Source: Hyphomicrobium sp. (lineage in GTDB: Bacteria > Pseudomonadota > Alphaproteobacteria > Rhizobiales > Hyphomicrobiaceae). From it: 64,000 nt of DNA. Shown here one piece after another: positions 1 to 8,671 of this stretch. Every line of letters begins with the position of its first letter. Positions within the stretch are counted from its first letter, which is position 1. A model generated the notes under the pieces. It saw only the letters and a list, made by a program, of their open reading frames with translations. It made no database searches and was not told where the DNA came from. Location: NCBI GenBank assembly GCA_002928955.1, contig PERT01000007.1:1-64000 (forward strand). The letters are read 5' to 3'. The translations under genes were made by a program, and so were the position numbers.

Positions 1-160
1 TGTTCCGGTTCCGACATTTGCTTCCCGGCGCAGCGCCGTTTGGAGCACTGGCGAAACCAAAAGGGACATTCGCGAGGTCATGATTTTCGTGCAGCTTTTG
101 CATCTGATGTTTGGTTTTTGAACCATCCACGAGTGGGGACCAAGCGTCAGTTGCGTTACG
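1..160 (+). repeat. Left copy of locus-flanking repeat with palindrome
   Basis: This copy has two conserved boxes. Box A is at 1-20. Box B, at 101-153, has imperfect 15-nt palindromic arms (101-115 and 139-153) around a 23-nt spacer ending in cgagtgggg. The same arrangement, with 80 nt between boxes and a 23-nt spacer, occurs on the opposite strand at about 34053-34213. It lies 110-270 nt upstream of gmd, as the right copy lies upstream of the WbpM-like gene, so both point into the polysaccharide locus. It may be a shared promoter/operator module or a small mobile palindromic element. The left end may continue outside the window. Confidence 0.7.
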
Positions 161-270
161 CTAGCCTTGTCGATGTGGCATCATTTCGACTGATCGGTAA
201 CAGCGATGTGTCACGTTTTTCGCCAATTGGAATTCTGGCTGGCGCCAGTTAAAGAGACTGGAGTCGCAGC

Positions 271-1344
271 ATGCAGTCTCGCAAGGCGCTGATCACTGGG
301 GTAACCGGGCAGGACGGGGCGCATTTGACACAGTTGTTGCTCGGCAAGGGCTACGACGTTCATGGCGTCAAACGCCGGTCTTCGTCGTTCAATACGCAAC
401 GGCTGGACGAAATCTACGTTGACCCGCATGAAAGCGAGACGCGTCTCCATCTCCACTACGGAGATTTGACAGACTCGACCAACTTGATTCGGTTGATTCA
501 GGAAATCCAGCCTGACGAGATCTACAATCTGGCGGCGCAAAGCCATGTTCAGGTGAGCTTCGAGACGCCCGAGTACACTGCCAACGCCGACGCGCTCGGC
601 ACGTTGCGGTTGCTCGAAGCCATACGCATCCTGCGCATGGAAAAGTCCGTCCGCTTTTATCAGGCATCAACGTCCGAGATGTTCGGCAAGGTGCAGGAGG
701 TTCCGCAACGGGAGACGACGCCATTCTATCCGCGCTCTCCTTACGGTGCCGCAAAGGTTTATGCCTACTGGATCACGGTGAACTACCGTGAAGCTTATGG
801 GATGCATGCGTCAAACGGCATTCTGTTCAATCACGAAGGTCCGTTGCGCGGCGAGACGTTCGTGACTCGTAAGATCACGCGGGCGGTATCGGCGATCGAA
901 CACGGGATGCAAAAGTGTATCTTCCTAGGCAATCTCGATGCCAAGCGCGACTGGGGACACGCCCGGGATTTCGTCGAGGGCATGTGGCGGATGCTGCAGC
1001 AGGACATACCCGATGACTATGTCCTGGCGACCGGACAGATGCATTCGGTGCGGGAATTCGTCGAACTCGCGTTCGCGCACGTTGGCCGTAAGATCGTATG
1101 GCGCGGTCACGGGGTGGACGAGGTCGGTGCCGATGCAAAGACCGGCGAAGCTCTGGTTCGGATCGATCCGCGCTACTTCCGGCCGACCGAAGTGGATGAA
1201 TTGCTCGGCGACCCCTCGAAGGCGCGCGCGCGCCTCGGCTGGCAGCACACTATCACCTTCGACGAATTGGTGGCCGAAATGATGCAGTCGGATCTCAAAT
1301 CCGTCGCCGAAGAACGTTCCCGCCGCGATCGCTCGGCCTATTGA
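271..1344 (+). CDS. gmd: GDP-mannose 4,6-dehydratase
   Basis: Converts GDP-D-mannose to GDP-4-keto-6-deoxy-D-mannose, the first step to GDP-L-fucose and other GDP-6-deoxyhexoses. The protein has 357 aa, the usual family length. An extended SDR Rossmann motif GVTGQDG is at residues 10-16, the STSE catalytic segment is near 133-136, and Tyr158/Lys162 form the YGAAK motif. A GGAG-like ribosome site precedes the ATG at 271. It is the first gene of a plus-strand run followed 37 nt later by fcl, the next enzyme in the pathway. The flanking repeat with a palindrome sits just upstream and may control the operon. Confidence 0.95.
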   Translation: MQSRKALITGVTGQDGAHLTQLLLGKGYDVHGVKRRSSSFNTQRLDEIYVDPHESETRLHLHYGDLTDSTNLIRLIQEIQPDEIYNLAAQSHVQVSFETPEYTANADALGTLRLLEAIRILRMEKSVRFYQASTSEMFGKVQEVPQRETTPFYPRSPYGAAKVYAYWITVNYREAYGMHASNGILFNHEGPLRGETFVTRKITRAVSAIEHGMQKCIFLGNLDAKRDWGHARDFVEGMWRMLQQDIPDDYVLATGQMHSVREFVELAFAHVGRKIVWRGHGVDEVGADAKTGEALVRIDPRYFRPTEVDELLGDPSKARARLGWQHTITFDELVAEMMQSDLKSVAEERSRRDRSAY

Positions 1345-1381
1345 TCGGAGTTGCACGCTGACAGCTTCATCTTCGACCGCG

Positions 1382-2329
1382 ATGGCGGGTAAAGTCTTCG
1401 ATCTCCTCGGCAAACGAGTGTGGGTCGCTGGTCACCGCGGTATGGTGGGTGCGGCCGTCGTGCGGCGGCTGGAGTGCGAGGGTTGCGCGGAGATCATCAC
1501 GGCGACACGCGCCACGGTCGACCTGACGCGGCAATCCGCGGTCGAAGGTTTCATGCGCGAAGCGCGACCGGATGCGATCTTCCTGGCGGCGGCGAAGGTC
1601 GGCGGCATTCTCGCCAACGACACCTATCCAGCAGACTTTCTCTACGAAAACCTCGTTATCGAGACCAACGTCATCGCCGAAGCCGCAAGGCTGGGGGTCA
1701 GTAAACTCTTGTTCCTTGGCTCGTCGTGCATTTATCCAAGGCTCGCGCCCCAGCCGATCACGGAGGACGCGCTGCTGACCGGACCGCTTGAGCAAACCAA
1801 CGAGTGGTATGCCGTCGCCAAGATCGCCGGGATAAAGCTCTGCCAGGCCTACCGCCGCCAGCACGGGCTCGACTTCATCTCGGCGATGCCGACCAACCTC
1901 TATGGTCCGGGCGACAATTTCGATCTCAACGGGTCGCATGTATTGCCTGCGTTGATCCGCAAGGCAGACACCGCGCGGAAGCAGCAAGCGCGTGAGCTCG
2001 TCATCTGGGGCAGCGGCATGCCTCGGCGCGAATTCCTGCACGTCGACGATTGCGCGGATGCTCTGGTCATGCTGATGAAGAATTATAGTGGCGATCAGCA
2101 CGTCAACGTCGGTTCCGGCGAGGATCTGACGATTCTTGAACTGGCGCGGCAGGTCGCATCCGTGGTCGGGTTCAAGGGCGAAATCGTCACTGATCCGTCA
2201 AAGCCCGACGGCACGCCGCGCAAGCTCATGAGTGCAGACAAGCTCCGGGCCATGGGTTGGTCGCCACGTATTCCACTTGAGCAAGGCATCCGTCAGACCT
2301 ACGGGTGGTATCTGGCGAACGTGGACTAG
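1382..2329 (+). CDS. fcl: GDP-L-fucose synthase
   Basis: Epimerises and reduces GDP-4-keto-6-deoxymannose to GDP-L-fucose. The 315-aa protein matches family length. The NADP-binding motif GHRGMVG is at residues 17-23, an SSCIYP segment is near 114-119, and Tyr143/Lys147 form YAVAK. The Gmd-Fcl order is the standard GDP-fucose cassette, so GDP-L-fucose is a very likely product of this locus. The next gene starts 42 nt downstream in the same direction. Confidence 0.95.
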   Translation: MAGKVFDLLGKRVWVAGHRGMVGAAVVRRLECEGCAEIITATRATVDLTRQSAVEGFMREARPDAIFLAAAKVGGILANDTYPADFLYENLVIETNVIAEAARLGVSKLLFLGSSCIYPRLAPQPITEDALLTGPLEQTNEWYAVAKIAGIKLCQAYRRQHGLDFISAMPTNLYGPGDNFDLNGSHVLPALIRKADTARKQQARELVIWGSGMPRREFLHVDDCADALVMLMKNYSGDQHVNVGSGEDLTILELARQVASVVGFKGEIVTDPSKPDGTPRKLMSADKLRAMGWSPRIPLEQGIRQTYGWYLANVD

Positions 2330-2371
2330 ATTCTGGATCGACAAGGCGTGAGTCTCAGAACCCTATGAGCT

Positions 2372-3721
2372 ATGTCGACCGGCCCGCAGAACATAGGCAG
2401 CGCAAGGCAGATGGCAGCGGCTGATCCATCCCACGGCACCCAGCGGGTGGCTGCGGGCAGCATCGATATCTCGCCGCAGCCGCCCATCGCAGTCGGCGTC
2501 GTAGGGCGACGCGCCACGCACCTTGACGGTGCGTTGGAGGCCAACGTCATTCTGGTCGATGGCCATGACGGCCAGCCGGTCGTACTGGTGCAGATCGACA
2601 CGCTGTTTGTGGACGCCCATTCGACCCAGTCCCTGGCGAGATACGCAGGTATGGACCCTGGCCGCATGGTTCTGCTTGCGAGCCACACCCATTCCGCGCC
2701 CATGCTGACGGACCAGTTGTGTCCTACGGCGCAGTATGCTCCCGAGCGCAGAGCCGCGGTCGAGGTTCGTATCGGGGAATTGATTTCGCAACTTGTCAAT
2801 GCCCAGCGGCGCCAGTGCGCGACGCGGTTTGGCACCGTTGAGACACCAGTCAACATCAATCGCCGCTCCGTCGGGTACTTCATGGATCTTAGGGCGGCGA
2901 GGAAGGGATCGCTGCGGCTGAGACGTCGATGCGTCATGCAGCCGGATCCGTACGGTCCGGTCGATCGACTGCTGCGAGCATTACGCTTCGACGACGAGAG
3001 CGGCCACCCTGTCGCCGTGATATGGGGCTTTGCGGCGCATCCGTCACGCCAGCCGGACCGTTTAAGCGTATCGCCGGACTTCCCTGGGCGGGTTCGCGAG
3101 CGGCTCCGGGCGCGGCTGGGTTCACATGTTGCGGTCCTGTATGTGCCTGGGCTCGCCGGCAGCACGGTTCCGCTCGTTCCCTTCGCCTTCCCGCGCGGCG
3201 TGGGTGCCCTGTTGCGCTGGATGCTGCCGTTTTTGCCCTACTCGCATGCCTTCACGACCCAAAGCTTTTCGGCGTGGTGCAACCAACTTTCGAGCGCCGC
3301 CGAACAAGCCGTGACGTCGTCAAGGCCCGTCGCGCTTGCCCCCCCACGCATCGTGAGCGGCCGCTCCAAGAAGATCTTCGTGGGGCCGGGTACCGGCGCG
3401 GGGGTCGAGTTGGAATTGCGCAGCGTCGCATTCGGGCCGGAATTGGTCTTGGCTGCGACGAGTGGCGAAATGCTCGTCGAGTGGCTCGATGTCATACCGA
3501 AGCGGTTACTCGAAAATGTCTGGCTGACAGGGTATCTGGCGGGCCGGCCGACGTATCTGCCGACGGCGGCCGTCATCGCAGAAGGGGGCTACGAGGCAGA
3601 GGGTTTCCTAGCACCGTTCGGCATGAGCGGCGCGTTCGTGCCGGACATCGAGGCGACGGTCATTGCGGCACTGTCAGAGGTGATTGGCGACAGCATGAGC
3701 GGATCCCCGTCAGGGGATTGA
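2372..3721 (+). CDS. Neutral/alkaline ceramidase-like protein
   Basis: A 449-aa protein resembling the catalytic N-terminal region of neutral/alkaline non-lysosomal ceramidases. The clearest signature is the metal-binding SHTHSAP at residues 104-110, followed by NINRRS (about 165) and an AAHP motif (about 215). The C-terminal immunoglobulin-like domain of full ceramidases is not evident, and I see no classical signal peptide. It is co-directional with fcl (42 nt spacing) and the following membrane-protein gene. A role as an amidohydrolase on an acyl or acetamido group of a sugar or lipid is inference. Family membership is fairly secure; the substrate is unknown. Confidence 0.7.
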   Translation: MSTGPQNIGSARQMAAADPSHGTQRVAAGSIDISPQPPIAVGVVGRRATHLDGALEANVILVDGHDGQPVVLVQIDTLFVDAHSTQSLARYAGMDPGRMVLLASHTHSAPMLTDQLCPTAQYAPERRAAVEVRIGELISQLVNAQRRQCATRFGTVETPVNINRRSVGYFMDLRAARKGSLRLRRRCVMQPDPYGPVDRLLRALRFDDESGHPVAVIWGFAAHPSRQPDRLSVSPDFPGRVRERLRARLGSHVAVLYVPGLAGSTVPLVPFAFPRGVGALLRWMLPFLPYSHAFTTQSFSAWCNQLSSAAEQAVTSSRPVALAPPRIVSGRSKKIFVGPGTGAGVELELRSVAFGPELVLAATSGEMLVEWLDVIPKRLLENVWLTGYLAGRPTYLPTAAVIAEGGYEAEGFLAPFGMSGAFVPDIEATVIAALSEVIGDSMSGSPSGD

Positions 3722-3776
3722 CGCGCTTGAAGCGCCGCACGCCTGCCGCTTGTCCGGTCAGCTCGATTGGGTCAAC

Positions 3777-4886
3777 ATGATGCCGGCCAGTATGATCCAT
3801 ATTCCAAGCCAATATCGTGCGCTCAAGGGCTCCGCCAGCACGACGTGGGCGAGCAGTGGCACGAGCGCCGCGCCGGCCAGCCTGTTCCGGCACGGCGTTG
3901 TCTTGCTCCTCGTCGGCTTCGCACTGGCCACGGCCGCGCGTCACCGCAAATTGTTCGGCGCGCCGCTGTTCGCCGCTGCTCTGGTGACGATGGCCTCACT
4001 CTATTGGTTTGCGATTGCGCGAGCCTCGATCACGGGCGAATTCATCGCGCCGCGTCCGGGATTGAGCGGCCTTTACTTCGCGCCACGCGTCAATCTGGCA
4101 CCCTCCGCCGATGTGCGGCGCCTGATCGCCGAGGCCGACTGGCCTTCGGGCTTGACGAGCGAGACGATCCTCGCTGGTAAGACGGAATACGCCCAGTTCG
4201 AGGACGCGGCGCGGCGATGGCGCAGCCAGGGTATGTCGAACGCGCAGGTACTCGACCGCTTCGAAGCGCTCGGCAAGCGTGTACGCCACGACGGCGCCGC
4301 GACGGAAGCCAGGGCGGTGGCGCACGGGACCGTCGCCGCCGGAATTGATGTGCCGTGCTTCATGGCCGGCGCGGGGGAGGATTTCACTCGTGGAATGACG
4401 AACGCTCAAGCCTGCGAAGTCAACAGGGCGTGGACGAAGGTGTTCGCCTGGGTCGCGGTCGATCGCAAGCTGGTGACACAGCTCTTCGAGGCGTCGTTCA
4501 GGGACACCGCCGTTCCCGGCTTGCAGGCATTCGAGCGCGCGTGGATGCGTTGGTTCAAGGAAGCGCCGCGGATGCTGCGTGATCCGCTTGGCCTCGGGCG
4601 GATCGACCTGTCGGCGCTGACCATAGCGTTTCTTGTCGCGGCCATTGTGGTTGTCCGTCGCGATCTGGTCCTCGGTTTGTGCCTCATCGGTCTGCCAGCG
4701 GTGACGATCTACCTGCACGCGCTCGTGCCGTTCGCCGGAACCCGCTATGTCTACCCGCTGATGCCGATCTATGCGCTGTCGATCCCGCTGGCCATCGCGA
4801 TGCGGCGCGCGATCGCCCCGTCTCCGTTGGTCGCCGGTCTGGCGCAGTTGATACGTCAGAACGTGCTGCGGAGGTCGCCGTCCTGA
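3777..4886 (+). CDS. Membrane protein, possibly C-terminal part of a GT-C glycosyltransferase
   Basis: About 369 aa from the ATG at 3777; a TTG at 3750 is an alternative start. Two hydrophobic stretches lie near residues 45-90, a soluble loop of about 170 residues follows, and further helices near 285-350 include a GTRYVYPLMPIYA segment. That last motif resembles the RY.YP loop near the end of GT39/GT-C membrane glycosyltransferases. The usual N-terminal DE motif and the full set of helices are missing, so it may be a truncated glycosyltransferase or a separate small membrane protein. It follows the ceramidase-like gene and converges on rfbG, whose stop codon is only 10 nt away. Confidence 0.5.
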   Translation: MMPASMIHIPSQYRALKGSASTTWASSGTSAAPASLFRHGVVLLLVGFALATAARHRKLFGAPLFAAALVTMASLYWFAIARASITGEFIAPRPGLSGLYFAPRVNLAPSADVRRLIAEADWPSGLTSETILAGKTEYAQFEDAARRWRSQGMSNAQVLDRFEALGKRVRHDGAATEARAVAHGTVAAGIDVPCFMAGAGEDFTRGMTNAQACEVNRAWTKVFAWVAVDRKLVTQLFEASFRDTAVPGLQAFERAWMRWFKEAPRMLRDPLGLGRIDLSALTIAFLVAAIVVVRRDLVLGLCLIGLPAVTIYLHALVPFAGTRYVYPLMPIYALSIPLAIAMRRAIAPSPLVAGLAQLIRQNVLRRSPS

Positions 4887-4896
4887 GGTGGTTGGG

Positions 4897-5946
4897 TCAG
4901 ATCTTTCGATTGCCGATGAGCTGGGCGTAGGCGGCAATTTGCCGGTGCACGACGGCGGGCAGATGGCCGGGGGCGGCCATATAGCCTTCATCGGTCCAGC
5001 GAATGGCCTCTTCGAACGACAGCGCGGGCGTCCACCCGAGCACGATTCGTGCACGGTCGATCGCCAGCGAGAGGGCGCGCGCTTCGTGCGGTCCACGGTC
5101 GTTCGTCGTGGTCCATTGTCGCCGCGGATCGATTGCTACGAGCGCGCGCACGAGCTCGCCGACGCTGCGGTCGCCCTCAGCGCCTGGACCGAAATTGCAG
5201 GCGTTGATCGGTTCGGACTGTGAGGCTGTGTGCGCCGCCAGCGCCATGTAGCCGGCGAGCGGCTCGAGTACGTGCTGCCAGGGGCGCGTCGAAGCGGGAT
5301 TGCGCACGAACAGAGCGTCGCCCTTTGACCATGCGCGGAAACAATCCGGCACGATCCGGTCGGCGGTCATGTCACCCGGGCCGATCACGTTGCCGGCGCG
5401 CGCGGTCACGACCCGGATGCCACACTCCTCGGCAAATGACGCGCGCCACGATGCCACCGCCAGTTCGCAGCCGGCCTTGGAGGCGCTGTAGGGATCGTGA
5501 CCGCCGAGTTCGTCGGTCTCGCGATACGGAAACTCCCATTCGCGGTTCTGGTAGACCTTGTCGGTGGTGACGGCGACCACTGTCGCGGCCTGACCCGCAG
5601 AGCGCAGCGCTTCGAGTACGTTGAGCGTGCCGTTGACGTTGATCGCCCAGGTTTCGCGAGGCTCGCGATAGCCGCGGCGTACGATGGCCTGCGCGGCGAG
5701 ATGGAAGACGAAGTCCGGGCGCGCCGCTTTGACGGCTTCGAGGATGCCGTCATAGTCCCGCACGTCGCAAAGAACATGGCGTAGCCGTTGATCGAGCGCC
5801 AATTGCTCGAAAAGCGAGGCGGGATATTCGGGCGGGAGTGCAACGCCGGTGACATCCGCGCCCTGCGAAATGAGCCATTCGGCGAGCCAGGCCCCCTTGA
5901 ACCCGGTGTGTCCGGTCAGGAGCACCCGCTTTCCCTGGAATTTCAT
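4897..5946 (-). CDS. rfbG: CDP-glucose 4,6-dehydratase
   Basis: Converts CDP-D-glucose to CDP-4-keto-6-deoxyglucose, the branch point for CDP-linked 6-deoxy and 3,6-dideoxyhexoses. It has 349 aa, with an SDR motif LTGHTGFKGAWL at residues 10-21 typical of this enzyme, VTTDKVYQNREW near 127-138 and YSASK as the catalytic pair. The partner cytidylyltransferase rfbF lies 24 kb away on the other strand at 29592. I find no rfbH-type 3-dehydrase in the window, so a CDP-6-deoxyhexose is more likely than a dideoxyhexose unless the enzyme is encoded elsewhere. Confidence 0.93.
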   Translation of the reverse strand: MKFQGKRVLLTGHTGFKGAWLAEWLISQGADVTGVALPPEYPASLFEQLALDQRLRHVLCDVRDYDGILEAVKAARPDFVFHLAAQAIVRRGYREPRETWAINVNGTLNVLEALRSAGQAATVVAVTTDKVYQNREWEFPYRETDELGGHDPYSASKAGCELAVASWRASFAEECGIRVVTARAGNVIGPGDMTADRIVPDCFRAWSKGDALFVRNPASTRPWQHVLEPLAGYMALAAHTASQSEPINACNFGPGAEGDRSVGELVRALVAIDPRRQWTTTNDRGPHEARALSLAIDRARIVLGWTPALSFEEAIRWTDEGYMAAPGHLPAVVHRQIAAYAQLIGNRKI

Positions 5947-6022
5947 CAGTGCCTGCCTGTCGGTGAGGTCGTGTCGGGGGTTGCGCGGACGGCGCGGACA
6001 CTCGGAACGGTCATGCGCGTTT

Positions 6023-7093
6023 TCAACTCGGTTGCGAGGACGGGCCGCCGGATGCGGCTCTTCGGGTCAGCCGCTTCCTCAGCTTAGCGGCGGCGAAGGT
6101 TAGGCCGCGTCGAAGCTCGCCGCCCATGACGCGCCCGACTGCTGTGGTCCCCGCCCCCCAGACGATAGCGAGTGATCGCGGCAGGTACAACGTCGGCGCG
6201 ACCCAGAACCAGTAGGTGGGCCAGGTGCGGTAGCGCTCGCCGAAGTGCTGCTTCATCGAGTCGAGACCGTTGCGCCGCGCCAGGCGGAAGTCGAAGGCAT
6301 AGAACGGGTAATACGTGCGCAGCATTGTCCGTTCGATCGCACGGATGGTTTGTGGCTTGAGGCCCGGTCCGGCATGATCGTCGTAAGTCGACCAGAGCTC
6401 CTTCACGAATGCCTTGGCGTAGTCGTAGTTGAAGGAATTCTGCCGCTTCCCGGCGATCACGAAGCGCGTGATGAGCAGGTTGCGTTGCGCCGCGATCGCC
6501 GCGCGTAGCACCAGCGGCAGCGTCGCGAGATCACCATTTGTGTAGCGGTCGAGCGACTGGCGAGGGATGACGGACTTGTTGATGACGCACGCCGAGGTGA
6601 ACGTCGTTCGAAGCCCGACTTTTTCCAGGAATGCGTTGCTTTCGTCGAACTCGAATTCGTCGCCGTAGTTACCAGGGTATTCAGCGCGAAAATCGTCGTC
6701 GTAGCCGTAAGCGCCGACCACGACCACGCCGTAGTCGGCGCTTGCAAGACGCGTCAGCAGAGGCTTCAGGCTTCCGTCGACGAACAGATCGTCGTCTCCG
6801 AGCAGCAGCACGAACTTGCCGGCGGCCTCAGCGTAGCTTTGCGCGAAATTCGGGCCCCACCCGAGGTTTTTTTCGTTGCGCAGATAGCGTATGCTCATCC
6901 CTCCGGCGACCGCGTCCGAGACCACCTGCGGCGTTTCGTCAGGGGAGCAATTGTCGGAGACGATCAGTTCGACGACACCCGCGGGCACGCCATCCAGCTC
7001 CGTGCGTAACTGATCGAGATTGGCGCGCAGATATCCCGCCCGGTTGAAGGTCGGGATCGCGATCGTCAACAACGGCTTTGAGGACGGGGGCAT
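6023..7093 (-). CDS. Glycosyltransferase family 2
   Basis: A 356-aa GT-A type transferase, probably adding one sugar to the lipid-linked repeat unit on the cytoplasmic face of the membrane. The N-terminus has the family start IAIPTFNRAGYL (residues 11-22), then SDNCSPDET (46-54) and the metal-binding LGDDD at about 98-102. A hydrophobic patch near 295-315 may contact the membrane. It lies upstream of rfbG on the same strand, 76 nt away. Donor and acceptor cannot be read from the sequence. Confidence 0.85.
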   Translation of the reverse strand: MPPSSKPLLTIAIPTFNRAGYLRANLDQLRTELDGVPAGVVELIVSDNCSPDETPQVVSDAVAGGMSIRYLRNEKNLGWGPNFAQSYAEAAGKFVLLLGDDDLFVDGSLKPLLTRLASADYGVVVVGAYGYDDDFRAEYPGNYGDEFEFDESNAFLEKVGLRTTFTSACVINKSVIPRQSLDRYTNGDLATLPLVLRAAIAAQRNLLITRFVIAGKRQNSFNYDYAKAFVKELWSTYDDHAGPGLKPQTIRAIERTMLRTYYPFYAFDFRLARRNGLDSMKQHFGERYRTWPTYWFWVAPTLYLPRSLAIVWGAGTTAVGRVMGGELRRGLTFAAAKLRKRLTRRAASGGPSSQPS

Positions 7094-7215
7094 TGGGAGC
7101 GCCGCTGGCTTAATCTCAAGCGTCGTGCCACACGCACGACGATGATGTCAATCATGAGAGGCGGACGACCAGGTCGCGGTCCAACATCGTCCGCACGTCT
7201 GCCCCAGCGTGGGCC

Positions 7216-7932
7216 TCAATCCGACGCTCTGACGAAGGTGAACTCCTCGTTTGTCGTCGGCGAGCACCAGACACATGCAAATCCTAGGCTGCGAAGGTGG
7301 GACACCGCGCGTTCTGTCGCTGCGGGGCCGAAAACGTCCCAGCGGTGATGAAACTCGACGCAGATCATGTCGATCCGGTGCGCGTTCTGCCGGAACGAGT
7401 CCGAAGCAAACACGTCGTACTCGGCGCCCTCGACATCCATTTTCATTAGGTCGATGCGATCGGCGCAGACACGATCAATGACATCACCGCACGACAGCAG
7501 TTCGACTTCGACAGATCTCTGGCCGACGTGACCGACCGACACCAGCGAGCCGCTGACGTGGCGCTCGTCGTTCGGGAGATGGAAGGTGGCCTTGCCGGAT
7601 CGGGCGCTGATGCCAAACTTGTGGAGCACGAACGAGGGGGGGGCCAAACGCTCGACGTAGGCAATGGAGCGCGGTGTCGGTTCGAAGCCATGGACCGTGC
7701 AGCCGTAGCGGCTGATCAACGATTGCGAGAATGAGACATCCTCGCCGAGCCCGATGTCGATCACGGCCGAGTTGCGATCGAGGCGGCCGCCAGGTATCTT
7801 CCATCCGCCGTACTCGCTGCCGTGTCTTTCGAGCAAGAGTCTCTTGTCGAGAGCTATGATCGGTTCGTGTCCGAGGCGTTTTTTTGCGGCCAATCGCAGT
7901 CGCCGAAGCCCCTGCTTCAAAAAGTTCTGCAT
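7216..7932 (-). CDS. FkbM family methyltransferase
   Basis: A SAM-dependent methyltransferase of 238 aa. The SAM-binding region SAVIDIGLGEDVSFS is near residues 55-69 and the family segment DLMKMDVEGAEYDVF near 160-175. In polysaccharide loci FkbM proteins commonly O-methylate sugar hydroxyls, so methylation of a residue of this glycan is the likely role. The usual DxGxxxG is slightly altered (DIGLGED). It is on the minus strand upstream of the GT2 gene, 122 nt apart. Confidence 0.8.
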   Translation of the reverse strand: MQNFLKQGLRRLRLAAKKRLGHEPIIALDKRLLLERHGSEYGGWKIPGGRLDRNSAVIDIGLGEDVSFSQSLISRYGCTVHGFEPTPRSIAYVERLAPPSFVLHKFGISARSGKATFHLPNDERHVSGSLVSVGHVGQRSVEVELLSCGDVIDRVCADRIDLMKMDVEGAEYDVFASDSFRQNAHRIDMICVEFHHRWDVFGPAATERAVSHLRSLGFACVWCSPTTNEEFTFVRASD

Positions 7933-8142
7933 CCCTCGGTACCTTTATCAGCAATCTTTCAGACCGGTCCGTTCCTGCGGACATTTTCTGCGCCAACGGT
8001 CGTATTCTAGCCACTCGATCATGAAGCGCAGTTGTGCAACACTGCCCGAGTAACGCGTCTGAGCACAAGATTCGACAACCACTGCCCCAGCAACAACCGG
8101 ATTGCTGAAGGCCTCTCATCGTGGAAATCTGGGAACTAGAGC

Positions 8143-8649
8143 ATGAAACGGTTGGCCTTCGTCGGTCTTCTACTGCTCCTGGCGCTGACCTCTGCATTCG
8201 TTACCAACACCTTTCTACTGGTCGAGGACACGCGGCTCAATTTGGCGCTGGAAAAGGCGGCAACGATGAGTTCGCTCAACGGGAGTGAGGCATCGGTCGG
8301 AACCGACGGGAACGCGAATGGCGGTTCGAATTTCTTCCATACCGGCATTGAGGATCAGCCGTGGTGGCAGGTCGATCTCGGCGCAGTGCATCAGGTTTCG
8401 GGCTTCGAAATCCACAACAGATCAGACTGCTGCATGGAGCGCGCGGATTCCTTGACCGTGCAGCTCTCCACGGACGGCAAGACCTGGACCAAGGTCTATA
8501 GTCATGACAAGAAGCCTTTCGGCAGCGAGACGTCGCAGATCCCGCCGCTCAAGATCAACACGAAATCGGCCCCTGCGCGATTTGTTCGCATAAAACTCGC
8601 GGAGCGAAACTACCTGCATCTGTCGGAGGTGCGGGTTCTGGGCGAATAG
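8143..8649 (+). CDS. Exported discoidin (F5/8 type C) domain protein
   Basis: A 168-aa protein with an N-terminal signal sequence or anchor (hydrophobic residues 4-25) and then a single discoidin/CBM32-like domain starting with NLALEKAATMSS. Landmarks are QPWWQVDLGAVHQVSGFEIHN near residues 70-90 and FVRIKLAERNYLHLSEVRVLG at the end, both typical of the fold. Such domains bind carbohydrate at the cell surface, so it may bind the glycan made by this locus. It stands alone on the plus strand between the minus-strand FkbM and DUF2793 genes. Confidence 0.8.
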   Translation: MKRLAFVGLLLLLALTSAFVTNTFLLVEDTRLNLALEKAATMSSLNGSEASVGTDGNANGGSNFFHTGIEDQPWWQVDLGAVHQVSGFEIHNRSDCCMERADSLTVQLSTDGKTWTKVYSHDKKPFGSETSQIPPLKINTKSAPARFVRIKLAERNYLHLSEVRVLGE

Positions 8650-8671
8650 GCAGTCGCCGGCTTGGCAACCC

